Positions 7,512 to 16,324 are shown, numbered from the stretch's first letter. The stretch is DNA of 64,000 nt from Sulfurovaceae bacterium (GCA_028715055.1 JAQTLE010000003.1:124001-188000), one strand, 5' to 3'. Notes: generated from the sequence alone by a model not told the origin. Translations and numbers: made by a program.

Positions 7512-9708
7512 AATCAATATTCATGGCGTAGTGCAGGGTGTCGGCTTTCGCCCTTTTGTTTATTCTGTCGCAACAAAGCTTGGATTAAAAGGAACCGTGA
7601 GCAACGGCACAAGCGGTGTTGAAATATATATAAATGCTACACAATTAGAATTTACAGAATTTATACGAATTGTTACTGGCAATCTGCCTCCTTTAGCCAA
7701 AATTGACAATATTGACTACAAAGAAATTGACAGTTTAATTTTTGATGATTTTGACATTATTCAAAGTACTGATAACGGAGAAAAAAGCGTAAAAATTCCA
7801 CCAGATATGTTTGTGTGCGATGATTGCCAAAAAGAACTTTTTGATCCTAATAATCGACGATATAAATACGGATTTATAAATTGTACAAATTGCGGAGTGA
7901 GATATTCTATAATAAAAAATCTTCCATATGACAGACATAACACTTCTATGAGTGAATTTAAGATGTGCGAAAAGTGTGAAGCTGAGTACAAAGATCCTCT
8001 AAATCGTAGATATCATGCTCAACCTATCGGCTGTTTTGATTGCGGCCCAAAGCTTTCTTTTTATATTGGTGAAAAAAAAATCGAACTTTCACAAAATGAG
8101 TGTTTAGAATATACTGCAAATGAAATACTGGAAGGCAAAATAGTAGCTATAAAAGGGGTTGGCGGATACCATTTGGTATGTGATGCAACTAACGAACATG
8201 CCGTACAAGAACTTAGGAAAAGAAAACACAGACCTTCAAAACCTTTCGCTGTAATGGCACATGACATAACCATGGCACGCTCCTTAGCTTGTGTATCTGA
8301 AATAGAAGAAAAATATCTAATCTCTAGCCAAAGACCGATTGTGCTGCTTAAATCAAAATCAAGCATAATCGCTCCATCGGTCGCTCCAAACTTATCCCAA
8401 ATAGGTATATTTTTACCTTATACCCCGGTGCATTTGTTGCTATTGGATATTCTTAAACGACCTATAGTGGCTACAAGCGCTAATTTAAGCGATGAGCCGC
8501 TTTGTATTAATTTAGAGTCATTAAGAAAACTTAATAACGTTTATGATGCCGTACTTGACCATAATAGGGAGATCGTAAATGGATGTGATGACAGCGTAAT
8601 AAAAATTGTGGCAAATCACACGCTTGTATTGCGCCGTGCCAGAGGATACGCACCAGCCCATATCAAGCTTCCTTTTAATTTGAGTCAACAGGTTCTTGGA
8701 CTTGGCGCAAATCAAAAAAGCACGATAGCCATAGGATTTGACAAAGATGTTATATTGTCCCCTCATATAGGAGATTTGGATAGCATCGAATCTGTCAAAT
8801 ATTTTGCCTCCAATATAAATACCCTAAGAAGAGTTTATGATTTTGATCCAAAAATTGTAATACATGATATGCATCCATCATATGAATCAACCAAATATGC
8901 CAAAGAAAATTTTAAAAACACTAGGGCGGTTCAACATCATTATGCTCATATATTATCTGTTATGGCACAAAAGAAAATAACCACAAAAGTATTGGGGGTT
9001 GCATTTGACGGCACTGGATACGGAGATGACGGCACGCTTTGGGGAGGAGAGTTTTTGGTATGTGATTATAAAGGATTTGAGAGGGTTGCTTCACTTCAAA
9101 ACTTTACATTATTAGGCGGCGAAAAAGCAATAAGAGAGCCAAGAAGGGTTGCGCTTGCACTATTATTTGACATATATGGCAAAGATGCTATGAGTTTTGA
9201 TCTCCCTACAATGAAATCTTTTACACCTTCAGAGCTCGGGATACTTTACACAGCTTGGACAAAAAAGATAAATTCGCCATTGACATCATCTATGGGCAGA
9301 CTTTTTGATGCTGTAGCTTCTTTGTGTAACATATCGCAAGTGGTTAGTTTTGAAGGAGAGAGTGGCATGCTTCTTGAGGAACTTTTTGATCCAAAAATTA
9401 CAGATCCTTATTCGTTTGAGCTTCAAGACGGGAAAATAGTATTTATGCCGATGATTAAAGAAATTTTATTAGAACAAGATTCAAGAGTCGTAGTTTCTAG
9501 ATTTTTCCATACTATAGTAAATATAATAGAGCATATTGTCAAACTTTATCCGTTGCCATTGGCGCTAAGCGGCGGAGTTTTTCAAAATGGAGTACTTTTA
9601 AAACTGCTATATGAGAAATTTCCTGATTTATTGTTCGGAGAAGATATCCCACCAAATGACGGCGGGATAGCATTAGGCCAAGTCGCTACTATGATGGAAA
9701 CCCATTAG
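7483..9708 (+). CDS. hypF: Carbamoyltransferase HypF, [NiFe] hydrogenase cyanide-ligand synthesis
   Basis: Converts carbamoyl phosphate to carbamoyl-AMP and transfers the carbamoyl group to the C-terminal Cys of HypE, the precursor of the CN ligands. Domains in order: acylphosphatase with GVVQGVGFRPFVY (residues about 10-95), paired CxxC-x18-CxxC zinc fingers (about 105-190), a YrdC-like domain (about 205-385) and a Kae1-like domain with the metal-binding HHYAH and C-terminal SGGVFQNG. The 741-residue length is normal. The start lies inside the end of hydE; an alternative ATG four codons into the frame is equally plausible. The 3' end overlaps the convergent gene at 9673-10335 by 36 bp. Confidence 0.96.
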   Translation: MHFMGHCTYKINIHGVVQGVGFRPFVYSVATKLGLKGTVSNGTSGVEIYINATQLEFTEFIRIVTGNLPPLAKIDNIDYKEIDSLIFDDFDIIQSTDNGEKSVKIPPDMFVCDDCQKELFDPNNRRYKYGFINCTNCGVRYSIIKNLPYDRHNTSMSEFKMCEKCEAEYKDPLNRRYHAQPIGCFDCGPKLSFYIGEKKIELSQNECLEYTANEILEGKIVAIKGVGGYHLVCDATNEHAVQELRKRKHRPSKPFAVMAHDITMARSLACVSEIEEKYLISSQRPIVLLKSKSSIIAPSVAPNLSQIGIFLPYTPVHLLLLDILKRPIVATSANLSDEPLCINLESLRKLNNVYDAVLDHNREIVNGCDDSVIKIVANHTLVLRRARGYAPAHIKLPFNLSQQVLGLGANQKSTIAIGFDKDVILSPHIGDLDSIESVKYFASNINTLRRVYDFDPKIVIHDMHPSYESTKYAKENFKNTRAVQHHYAHILSVMAQKKITTKVLGVAFDGTGYGDDGTLWGGEFLVCDYKGFERVASLQNFTLLGGEKAIREPRRVALALLFDIYGKDAMSFDLPTMKSFTPSELGILYTAWTKKINSPLTSSMGRLFDAVASLCNISQVVSFEGESGMLLEELFDPKITDPYSFELQDGKIVFMPMIKEILLEQDSRVVVSRFFHTIVNIIEHIVKLYPLPLALSGGVFQNGVLLKLLYEKFPDLLFGEDIPPNDGGIALGQVATMMETH

Positions 9709-10335
9709 TTCATTTAGGATTCTTAGTTGTTCATCTTTTGTGTAGTTAAATAAAAATTCTGCCTCTTTAAGATAATAATAAAACTCATTATGCGACACAC
9801 CTCTGAATTTAGATATAAAAGTTTCAAAAAAATCCCAAAAAGCCGTAATACTATTGACAGATTTTTGTAGCTTTGCAACTTTGTGATAACGTAAAAATTT
9901 GCCTACAAGAGTCTCGTCCATGACATTAGTATATCTCATAGGAGAGGGCATCATAATATTATAGATTTTCTCTTCAAAACAAAGTGTAAGAAAATTTTCT
10001 ATTTTAGATACAGTATCATGATTACCTCTAATGCTTTTTGGTAGATAAAAATATTCATCGAATTCGCTTACCAAGTGCAAGTGTTGATTATAAACTCCAT
10101 CAGCATATGCTGCGATCGAACGGCGCAACTTGAGATAATAACTTCTTGCAGTTACGTAGTGTACATTGCATAGCCTCGAAGCTTGCGTGATAGGTATTTC
10201 TTGACAAAAACATTCTAATAGCCTTTTTTCGCGTTTTAATTTGGCAGGACTAAATTTGCGCTTACATCGGCTACACTTGTGCAAACCATCAGCGAGCAAA
10301 TATATGTGGTGATGTTGACAATATATGCATTTCAT
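9673..10335 (-). CDS. Zinc-ribbon, transposase-like (IS1595-type N-terminus) protein
   Basis: A 220-residue protein beginning with a zinc ribbon (C3, C6, C21, C24) and followed by a helix-turn-helix-like stretch (PITQASRLCNVHYVTARSYYLKLRRSI). This arrangement is that of the DNA-binding end of IS1595/ISXO2-type transposases. A DDE catalytic domain and terminal inverted repeats are not visible, so it is not an intact insertion sequence. It may be a domesticated DNA-binding protein or a remnant. It is convergent with hypF and overlaps its last 36 bp, which suggests long residence. A regulator of the neighbouring hydrogenase or nickel genes is possible but unsupported by direct evidence. Confidence 0.6.
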   Translation of the reverse strand: MKCIYCQHHHIYLLADGLHKCSRCKRKFSPAKLKREKRLLECFCQEIPITQASRLCNVHYVTARSYYLKLRRSIAAYADGVYNQHLHLVSEFDEYFYLPKSIRGNHDTVSKIENFLTLCFEEKIYNIMMPSPMRYTNVMDETLVGKFLRYHKVAKLQKSVNSITAFWDFFETFISKFRGVSHNEFYYYLKEAEFLFNYTKDEQLRILNELMGFHHSSDLA

Positions 10336-10355
10336 TCTATTAGTATATATATTTA

Positions 10356-10395
10356 GTCCTTAAAATAGAGAAGAATCATTCTATTTAATATTGCT
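10356..10395 (+). repeat. 40-nt intergenic element, copy A
   Basis: GTCCTTAAAATA, 17 variable bases, then TTAATATTGCT. The same two blocks with the same 17-base spacing recur at 11673-11712 upstream of nikM; about 32 of 40 positions agree by eye. Copy A contains AATAGA...TCTATT half-sites. It lies between the transposase-like gene and the porin, both of which start away from it. Confidence 0.65.
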
Positions 10396-10480
10396 ATTCG
10401 TTTCTATTAACTACAATTAGCGCTAAAAAATAAATTTTTTTAAATAACATACAAGATAGAATTTGATATATTTCTTTTTT

Positions 10481-10507
10481 TATTAATGATAATCTTTATC
10501 ATTAATA
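10481..10507 (+). promoter_or_regulatory. Perfect 12-bp dyad operator before the porin gene (Fur or NikR type)
   Basis: TATTAATGATAA and its exact reverse complement TTATCATTAATA are separated by TCT. The core TGATAAT-C-TTTATCA matches the 7-1-7 Fur box pattern; the outer TATTAAT/ATTAATA arms also recall NikR half-sites of Helicobacter. The site ends 24 bp before the porin ATG, where a bound repressor would block transcription. Confidence 0.7.
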
Positions 10508-10530
10508 AAAATATAAGATAAAAGGTTAAA

Positions 10531-11658
10531 ATGAATAAAAAGATAGCCACAGCTATTTCGTTTATAGTTATAAATACTATATTTGTATATGCAAACGATA
10601 TAGGCAATTTTTCCGGAACAATTCGCTTGGGATATCAATATGATAATATAAGCTTGGATGGTGTAGACGAGTTTGCCTTAAAAGGAATGCTGCATTACGA
10701 AACAATGCCTTTTGATAATTTATTTTTTGGCGCAACTGTCGAAACTATACAAGGCAATGGGAAAAGCGATAAAATAGACTGTTTCTTGGTGCCGTTTTTT
10801 GACAATGATAACAAAAATTATACAATATTATCAGAACTGTATCTAAAAGGCACTTTTGAAAAAAATGAAATTACTCTCGGCAGACAAACTATAGATACGC
10901 CATTTGCCGATAGTGATGATATAGGGATGATGCCCAATCGCTTTGAAGCAGCAATGCTTGTAAATAAAGACTTTCCAAATACAATATTGACTGCCGGAAA
11001 TATAAATAGTATGGCAGGAGTTGATGCAAATCGACATAATAAATTTACAAAAATTAACGATAATGACGGCGTATATTTTCTTGGTATTAATTATGATGGC
11101 ATAGATAATCTAGCATTACAAGGATGGTACTATTATGGCAATGATTTTGCAAAAATAGGATTTTTGGAAGCTGTATATTCGAGCAAATCGGATGTGATTG
11201 ATTACAGTGCCGGAGTGCAATATGCTAATCAAAATTATGATAATAATAGTAATAATATATATGGCGCGATGATAGCTATTAACAATGAAAAAATGGGTTT
11301 AGGCGTGACGATGGGATATAATAAAACCAATGGAATTGAAGCAACTAATTTTTTGGCGGGCGGGCCATTTTTTACAAGTATAGAACATACTACAATCACA
11401 AATGCCGGAGATAATGGCAAAACATATAAAGCCGGCATAAAATGGCGCGCAGATGCAATCGGAATAGACGGACTTGAATTGTGTGTCGAGCATCTATGGA
11501 TAGATAGATCAGAGTTGACAAATGCACGTAATTTAGGGTTTATTATAAAATATGCTTATAGCGATGCAGTATCACTACGGGCTTTTTATAATGTCATCAA
11601 AGACAAACAAGAAGACGATTGTAATAACATAAGAATTTTTATGGATTATAAATTTTAA
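10531..11658 (+). CDS. Outer-membrane porin-like beta-barrel protein
   Basis: A 375-residue protein with an N-terminal signal peptide (about residues 1-21, ending VYA), many alternating-hydrophobicity strands, and a C-terminal aromatic residue (MDYKF) as required for outer-membrane barrel assembly. The block KNEITLGRQTIDTPFADSDD resembles the OprD-like/Campylobacterota porin family in which a selectivity loop follows the first strands. A Fur/NikR-like dyad directly upstream and the nikMNQO genes downstream suggest a metal-regulated channel, perhaps for nickel. The substrate is inferred from context only. Confidence 0.7.
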   Translation: MNKKIATAISFIVINTIFVYANDIGNFSGTIRLGYQYDNISLDGVDEFALKGMLHYETMPFDNLFFGATVETIQGNGKSDKIDCFLVPFFDNDNKNYTILSELYLKGTFEKNEITLGRQTIDTPFADSDDIGMMPNRFEAAMLVNKDFPNTILTAGNINSMAGVDANRHNKFTKINDNDGVYFLGINYDGIDNLALQGWYYYGNDFAKIGFLEAVYSSKSDVIDYSAGVQYANQNYDNNSNNIYGAMIAINNEKMGLGVTMGYNKTNGIEATNFLAGGPFFTSIEHTTITNAGDNGKTYKAGIKWRADAIGIDGLELCVEHLWIDRSELTNARNLGFIIKYAYSDAVSLRAFYNVIKDKQEDDCNNIRIFMDYKF

Positions 11659-11672
11659 TTTTTCTAAAATGG

Positions 11673-11712
11673 GTCCTTAAAATATACAAGATTGTATATT
11701 TTTAATATTGCT
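11673..11712 (+). repeat. 40-nt intergenic element, copy B, with dyad upstream of nikM
   Basis: Second copy of the GTCCTTAAAATA-N17-TTAATATTGCT element. In this copy the centre forms a perfect 11-bp dyad with a GA centre (11679-11702; core AATATACAAGATTGTATATT). It lies about 75 bp before the nikM start, in promoter or operator position. Confidence 0.6.
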
Positions 11713-11785
11713 TTTGGTGTAAATCGTTTACTATAGTTAAGGGTAAAATATTTTACGCTTTATATAGCAAAACGAAGGATTGGAT

Positions 11786-12445
11786 ATGCATATTCCAGAT
11801 GGGTTTATTTCGCCTTCTACATCGATAGTCATGTTGGCTATAAGTGTACCACTTTGGTGGTATGGTTTCAAAAAAGCCAAACAAAATATAGATAACGATG
11901 ACAGTGCCGTGACATTTCTATCTTCTATGACGGCATTTGCATTTATGGTAATGATGATCAATGTTCCTATACCAGGAGGGACTAGCGGACATGCAGTTGG
12001 CATGGGAGCATTGGCTATATTGCTTGGACCTTGGGTGGCATTTTTTTGCATAAGCATCGCATTATTTTTTCAAGCGGTAATTTTTGGCGACGGCGGCATA
12101 TTGGCGTTGGGGGCTAATTCGTTTGCTATGGGGTTTATTGGTGCTTTTGGGTCTTATTATTTTTATGAAATGTTCAAAAATAAGCTGCCAAATTCGATAA
12201 ATCTATTTATTGCCGGATATGCCGGAATGGTATTGGCAAGTGTTGTTATAGCCGTACTTCTTGGCATACAGCCTATGCTATTTAATGAAGGTGGAAAAGC
12301 TATTTATTTTCCTTTCGATCTAAGCGTAACCATACCTGCTATTGTAGGTTCTCATATATTGGTATTTGGGGCAATAGAAGGGTTGGCAACAATCGGTGTT
12401 GTTCGTTTCTTGTCGCAAATCAAGGAGAAGATCCATGCAAACTAA
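11786..12445 (+). CDS. nikM: Nickel ECF-type transporter substrate-binding component
   Basis: Integral membrane S-component of a CbiM/NikM nickel or cobalt importer. The family requires the N-terminal sequence Met-His, because the processed N-terminus and His2 coordinate the metal; the start is therefore placed at ATG 11786 (MHIPDGF), 7 bp after AAGGA, and not at the upstream TTG. Further motifs: PIPGGTSGHAVGMGALAILLGPW and about six membrane segments. It lies inside a hydrogenase cluster and is followed by nikN, nikQ and nikO, so nickel is the likely substrate; a cobalt role (CbiM) cannot be excluded. Confidence 0.92.
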   Translation: MHIPDGFISPSTSIVMLAISVPLWWYGFKKAKQNIDNDDSAVTFLSSMTAFAFMVMMINVPIPGGTSGHAVGMGALAILLGPWVAFFCISIALFFQAVIFGDGGILALGANSFAMGFIGAFGSYYFYEMFKNKLPNSINLFIAGYAGMVLASVVIAVLLGIQPMLFNEGGKAIYFPFDLSVTIPAIVGSHILVFGAIEGLATIGVVRFLSQIKEKIHAN

Positions 12446-12722
12446 AACATTGATATTATTTTTATTGATTATGATTGCTTTAGTACCACTTGGACTTATT
12501 AGCGAATATCCGGCGTGGGGAGAGTGGGGGATTGAAGAGTTTCAGACCATGATAGGATATATCCCGCATGGTATGCAAAACGCAAGCACAAATGCACCTA
12601 TTCCTGATTATGAATTTCACGGTCTTTCGCCCTTATGGAGCACTTTGATCAGTGCTTCTATCGGCGTTGCATTAAGTTTTTTATTTTTTACTGCTATCAA
12701 AAAAACAAGAAATAAAAATTAA
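12435..12722 (+). CDS. nikN: Nickel transporter small membrane component
   Basis: A 95-residue protein with an N-terminal membrane segment, an extracytoplasmic loop and a C-terminal membrane segment (SPLWSTLISASIGVALSFLFF). This is the layout of the NikN/CbiN component that assists metal loading of NikM/CbiM. ATG 12435 is chosen because it follows AAGGAG and overlaps the nikM end by 11 bp; the frame also extends upstream. The extracytoplasmic part contains the PDYEFHGL block. Confidence 0.82.
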   Translation: MQTKTLILFLLIMIALVPLGLISEYPAWGEWGIEEFQTMIGYIPHGMQNASTNAPIPDYEFHGLSPLWSTLISASIGVALSFLFFTAIKKTRNKN

Positions 12723-13300
12723 TGAAGTCACGTATGACGGTATTTGACAAGAGCAAATTATTATCTTTGATGCTTTTGTCATTGTTGATATTATGCGGTA
12801 TGCTTACAAATAATTTTTTAATAAGCCTATTTGCCATAAGTGCTTTTATTATTTCAGCCAATCGCTTCGTTGTATTAAAATTTGCTTTTTTGGCGGTGCT
12901 CTTGTTTTCAGGCGTGACAGCTTTGGCAAACGGTATTATGATGTATTATCTAGTTGGGCAAACTGATTTTTCTCATTTGACTACATTTGTTTGGCGTTCA
13001 TTTGCATTAAGTTATATTGCTTTGGCTTTTATCAATCGATTTGGAGTCATTGGTGTTTTTGGTATCAATTCGGATGCAAGATTGTTTCTAGTGCTTTTTT
13101 TATCAAAAAAAGAACTTTTTACGCGTATGCTAGAAGAGAGTTATGAAAGTGCAAAAAGTAAAGGGCTAAACACGAGAGATATTGCAGGCACGCTCAAGCT
13201 TATCTCATCTTTATCGGCTACTCTTTTTGTAAAAGCTATATATCTTTCCAAAGAGAATAGTTATGCACTAAAATCGCGAGGCTATCATGATCTCATGTAA
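12722..13300 (+). CDS. nikQ: Nickel ECF transporter transmembrane T-component
   Basis: Transmembrane coupling protein of the EcfT/CbiQ family. Five membrane segments occupy residues about 12-110, followed by the cytoplasmic coupling helices with the two Ala-Arg-Gly-type signatures, here ESAKSKGLN and YALKSRGYH. At 192 residues it is shorter than the usual 225-260. It starts on the last base of nikN's stop codon and overlaps nikO by 14 bp. Confidence 0.85.
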   Translation: MKSRMTVFDKSKLLSLMLLSLLILCGMLTNNFLISLFAISAFIISANRFVVLKFAFLAVLLFSGVTALANGIMMYYLVGQTDFSHLTTFVWRSFALSYIALAFINRFGVIGVFGINSDARLFLVLFLSKKELFTRMLEESYESAKSKGLNTRDIAGTLKLISSLSATLFVKAIYLSKENSYALKSRGYHDLM

Positions 13301-14036
13301 AAATATCACATTTAAAAGAGGCGAAAATACCATATTGGATGATATTTCGTTTGATATTAAAATAGGAGAAAAGGTAGTTTTGCTAGGGGTTAATGGAAGC
13401 GGAAAAAGCACACTTCTTAAATTGTTAAACGGCCTTATATTTCCGCAAAGCGGTGATTATTTGTTTGAACACAGAAGTATTAACAAAGCGCTTCTAAAGA
13501 ACAAGGAGCATTTTCGTGATTTTCGTAAAAAGTGTTCATTGTTATTTCAAAATGTAGATGCAATGCTTTTTTGTGAAAATGTTAAAAAAGAGCTCATGTT
13601 TTCTTTGGAATTATTAGATATTCCGGTAGATGAAAAGCTATTGGAGAAAATAATTAACGTTTTGGATATTGGCAATAAACTAGATTCATTTCCATTTCTA
13701 CTCAGCGGCGGAGAAAAACAACGCGTTGCGCTTGCTTCGGTTTTGCTGGTAAATCCATCTTTGCTTTTGCTCGATGAGCCTACCAGCTCACTAGACAGTT
13801 CAGTAAGCGGTAATTTTGTTGATTATATTCATGATATACAAAATACAGTTATAACATCTATACACTCTTTGTCTTTAGCCGAAGAGCTCGGCACAAGGGC
13901 CATAGTTCTTAAAAACGGCAAAATAATATACGATGGACCGACTATAGAATTTACACAAAACCATGAATTGCTTCACAAGGCAGGATTTTTACATTCTCAT
14001 CACACACGCAAAGGGAGTACTTGGCATAGTCATTAA
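13287..14036 (+). CDS. nikO: Nickel transporter ATP-binding protein
   Basis: ABC ATPase energising NikMNQ. Walker A is GVNGSGKST, the Q-loop lies in SLLFQNVDAMLF, the signature is LSGGEKQRVALA, and Walker B is LLLLDEPTSSLD, followed by the switch His in TSIHS. The C-terminus is rich in His (HSHHTRKG...HSH), which could bind metal. The ATG lies within the nikQ 3' end, indicating translational coupling. Confidence 0.93.
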   Translation: MISCKNITFKRGENTILDDISFDIKIGEKVVLLGVNGSGKSTLLKLLNGLIFPQSGDYLFEHRSINKALLKNKEHFRDFRKKCSLLFQNVDAMLFCENVKKELMFSLELLDIPVDEKLLEKIINVLDIGNKLDSFPFLLSGGEKQRVALASVLLVNPSLLLLDEPTSSLDSSVSGNFVDYIHDIQNTVITSIHSLSLAEELGTRAIVLKNGKIIYDGPTIEFTQNHELLHKAGFLHSHHTRKGSTWHSH

Positions 14037-14111
14037 AGAAGCTATTAAAAATGGACTTATTAGAGAAATCTGTTTGGAATTTGATTAAATTTATAATAAA
14101 AAGGAGAAATT

Positions 14112-14912
14112 ATGTGTACAGATTGCGGATGCAGCATTAGAGGCAAAGAAGAAGAACATCATCATGATCACCATCATGACCATCACCACTATGATGATCA
14201 CTGTTCTAAAGATCATCAAAAAACCCATAGTCACATTCATGATAACCCGCATCTAAATGATCCAAAAACCATTACGGTCATTCAAAAGATATTGGATAAA
14301 AATGATCATGAAGCGATACACAATCGTTCTCATCTTGATAGCCATGGTGTGCTTGGGATTAATCTTATGAGTAGTCCGGGAAGCGGAAAAACCACCCTGT
14401 TGGAACACTTAAAGGATGTATGTGATTTTAACTATTGCGTAATTGAGGGTGATTTAGAGACCAACAAAGATGCAGATAGATTAAAAGCAAAAAACATTCA
14501 AGCTATTCAGATACAAACAGGCTCGGCTTGTCATTTGGATGCTTTTATGGTGCACAATGGATTGCACGATCTGCCGCTTGATGATATAGATGTATGTTTC
14601 GTAGAAAATGTAGGCAATTTGGTATGTCCTGCCAGCTATGATGTGGGAACTCATTTAAATGTCGTATTGGTTTCAATACCAGAAGGCGAAGATAAAATTG
14701 CCAAATATCCGGTTATGTTTAGGAAAGCGGATCTGATCATATTTACTAAAGTAGATCTATTGCCTTATTTTGATTATGACATAGAAAAAGAAAAAGCAGT
14801 GGCAAGATCTCTAAAACCAAATGTAGATATTCTGGAGATAAGCATAAAAGATGAAGAGTCACTAAGGACTTTTGCTCAGTGGATAGATTTTAAAAGAAAG
14901 ATGAGAGGATAA
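14112..14912 (+). CDS. hypB: Hydrogenase nickel-insertion GTPase HypB
   Basis: GTPase that delivers nickel to the hydrogenase large subunit together with HypA. The N-terminus has the high-affinity metal motif CTDCGC, followed by a His/Asp-rich stretch (residues about 14-50) that can store nickel. The G-domain follows, with P-loop SSPGSGKTT, the metal-binding SACHLDA switch region, and FTKVDLLPY as the NKxD-type element. A strong AAGGAGA precedes the ATG. It heads the hypBCDEA run, 75 bp after nikO. Confidence 0.97.
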   Translation: MCTDCGCSIRGKEEEHHHDHHHDHHHYDDHCSKDHQKTHSHIHDNPHLNDPKTITVIQKILDKNDHEAIHNRSHLDSHGVLGINLMSSPGSGKTTLLEHLKDVCDFNYCVIEGDLETNKDADRLKAKNIQAIQIQTGSACHLDAFMVHNGLHDLPLDDIDVCFVENVGNLVCPASYDVGTHLNVVLVSIPEGEDKIAKYPVMFRKADLIIFTKVDLLPYFDYDIEKEKAVARSLKPNVDILEISIKDEESLRTFAQWIDFKRKMRG

Positions 14913-14916
14913 AAGA

Positions 14917-15204
14917 ATGTGTCTATCAATTCCTAGTAAAGTAGTAAGTATCGACGAAGATAAGCAAATGTGTACAGTCGACACCATGGGAGTATCTAGA
15001 GATGCCAGTTTGGCTATGATGGCAGAAGGTGATGTGAAAATAGGTGATTTTGTGCTTATACACATAGGTTTTGTAATGAATAAAATAAGCGCAGAAGAAG
15101 CCGAAGCATCATTAGAGACATATAGAGAGATCATTGCAATGATGGATGAAGAAGAGCTTAGAAGAACAATAGAGGAGGACGATAGCTGTGTCGATAGAAC
15201 TTAA
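14917..15204 (+). CDS. hypC: Hydrogenase maturation chaperone HypC
   Basis: Small chaperone that, with HypD, carries the Fe(CN)2CO group to the large subunit. The N-terminus is the invariant MCLSIP; removal of Met exposes the essential Cys2. At 95 residues it is slightly longer than the usual 75-90 because of an acidic tail. It starts 4 bp after hypB and overlaps hypD by 17 bp. Confidence 0.96.
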   Translation: MCLSIPSKVVSIDEDKQMCTVDTMGVSRDASLAMMAEGDVKIGDFVLIHIGFVMNKISAEEAEASLETYREIIAMMDEEELRRTIEEDDSCVDRT

Positions 15205-16324
15205 AAATCTCTATGATGATTTTCGTGATGCCAAAACAATAAAAGCGTATGCCAAGCAAATAGCCAAAGATGCCAAAGAGTTAAATCGTTCCATTGGTAT
15301 AATGGAAGTTTGCGGAGGTCATACTCATACTATTATGAAATACGGATTGCCACAGCTTATGCCTGCAAATATTCACTTTATTCACGGACCCGGATGCCCT
15401 GTATGCATCATGCCAAAAGAAAAAATCGATCATGCATATACTCTTGCTATGCAACAAGATATTATACTGGTTACTTTGGGAGATATGATAAAAGTTCCGG
15501 GAAGTCACGGTAGCTTGCAAGACGCTAGAGCAAAGGGAGCTGATGTGAGATTTGTTTATTCTCCCATTGATGTGCTAAAGATAGCTAAAGAAAATCCTGA
15601 CAAAAAAGTTATCTTTTTTGCTATAGGATTTGAGACTACTACGCCAATGACTGCTGCTTTGTTGGAGAGTGTCATCAAAAATAATATCAAAAATGTTTTA
15701 TTTTATATCAATCATGTTACGGTTCCTGAGGTGATGACAACTTTAATGGTAGATGGCGAGAATCGCCCGGTAGAAAACAAAATAGATGCCTTTTTGGGGC
15801 CTAGTCATGTGAGCGTTATAACAGGAAGCGAGATATATGAGCCGTTCGCGTCTATATATAAAAAACCTGTTGTGGTTTCTGGGTTTGAGCCTGTTGATGT
15901 AATGCAAAGTATACATATGATCTTAAAACAACTTTTGGAAGGTAGAAGCGAGGTAGAGGTTCAATATGCAAGAGCCGTTGAAAAAGGAGGTAATAAAAGA
16001 GCCCAAGAGCTTATAAATAAATATTTCGAAAAAGCGCCTCTATTTTCATGGAGAGGATTAGGCAAGGTACCAAAAAGTTCTTGGCAGCTTAAAGATGAAT
16101 TTGCATCATACGACGCAGAAAAAATCTACACTTCCATATTGCCTACCCAAGAGTGTCAAGATCATAAACTTTGTCGTTGCGGCGATATACTAAAAGGACT
16201 TGCTACGCCTACTGATTGCACCGTATTTGGCAAATTGTGTAAACCAAACAATCCTGTAGGAAGCTGCATGGTTAGTAGTGAAGGCGCATGTTCTGCATAT
16301 TATAGATACGGGAATATTAAATGA
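15188..16324 (+). CDS. hypD: Hydrogenase maturation Fe-S protein HypD
   Basis: Scaffold on which the Fe(CN)2CO moiety is assembled. The catalytic Cys42 is in MEVCGGHTHT, and the essential Cys70 and Cys73 are in GPGCPVCIMP. A C-terminal four-Cys set in CRCGDILKG...PTDCTVFGKLC...GACSAYYRYG holds the [4Fe-4S] cluster. GTG start inside hypC, 378 residues, and a 4-bp overlap with hypE. Confidence 0.97.
   Translation: MSIELKNLYDDFRDAKTIKAYAKQIAKDAKELNRSIGIMEVCGGHTHTIMKYGLPQLMPANIHFIHGPGCPVCIMPKEKIDHAYTLAMQQDIILVTLGDMIKVPGSHGSLQDARAKGADVRFVYSPIDVLKIAKENPDKKVIFFAIGFETTTPMTAALLESVIKNNIKNVLFYINHVTVPEVMTTLMVDGENRPVENKIDAFLGPSHVSVITGSEIYEPFASIYKKPVVVSGFEPVDVMQSIHMILKQLLEGRSEVEVQYARAVEKGGNKRAQELINKYFEKAPLFSWRGLGKVPKSSWQLKDEFASYDAEKIYTSILPTQECQDHKLCRCGDILKGLATPTDCTVFGKLCKPNNPVGSCMVSSEGACSAYYRYGNIK

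Noticed and set aside
9673-10335. Complete IS1595-family insertion sequence
   Set aside because: No DDE catalytic domain, no terminal inverted repeats and no target duplication can be seen.
11679-11702. Dyad as a rho-independent terminator of the porin gene
   Set aside because: The stem is almost purely A/T with a 2-nt centre, so it is a poor terminator; an operator within the shared 40-nt element fits better.
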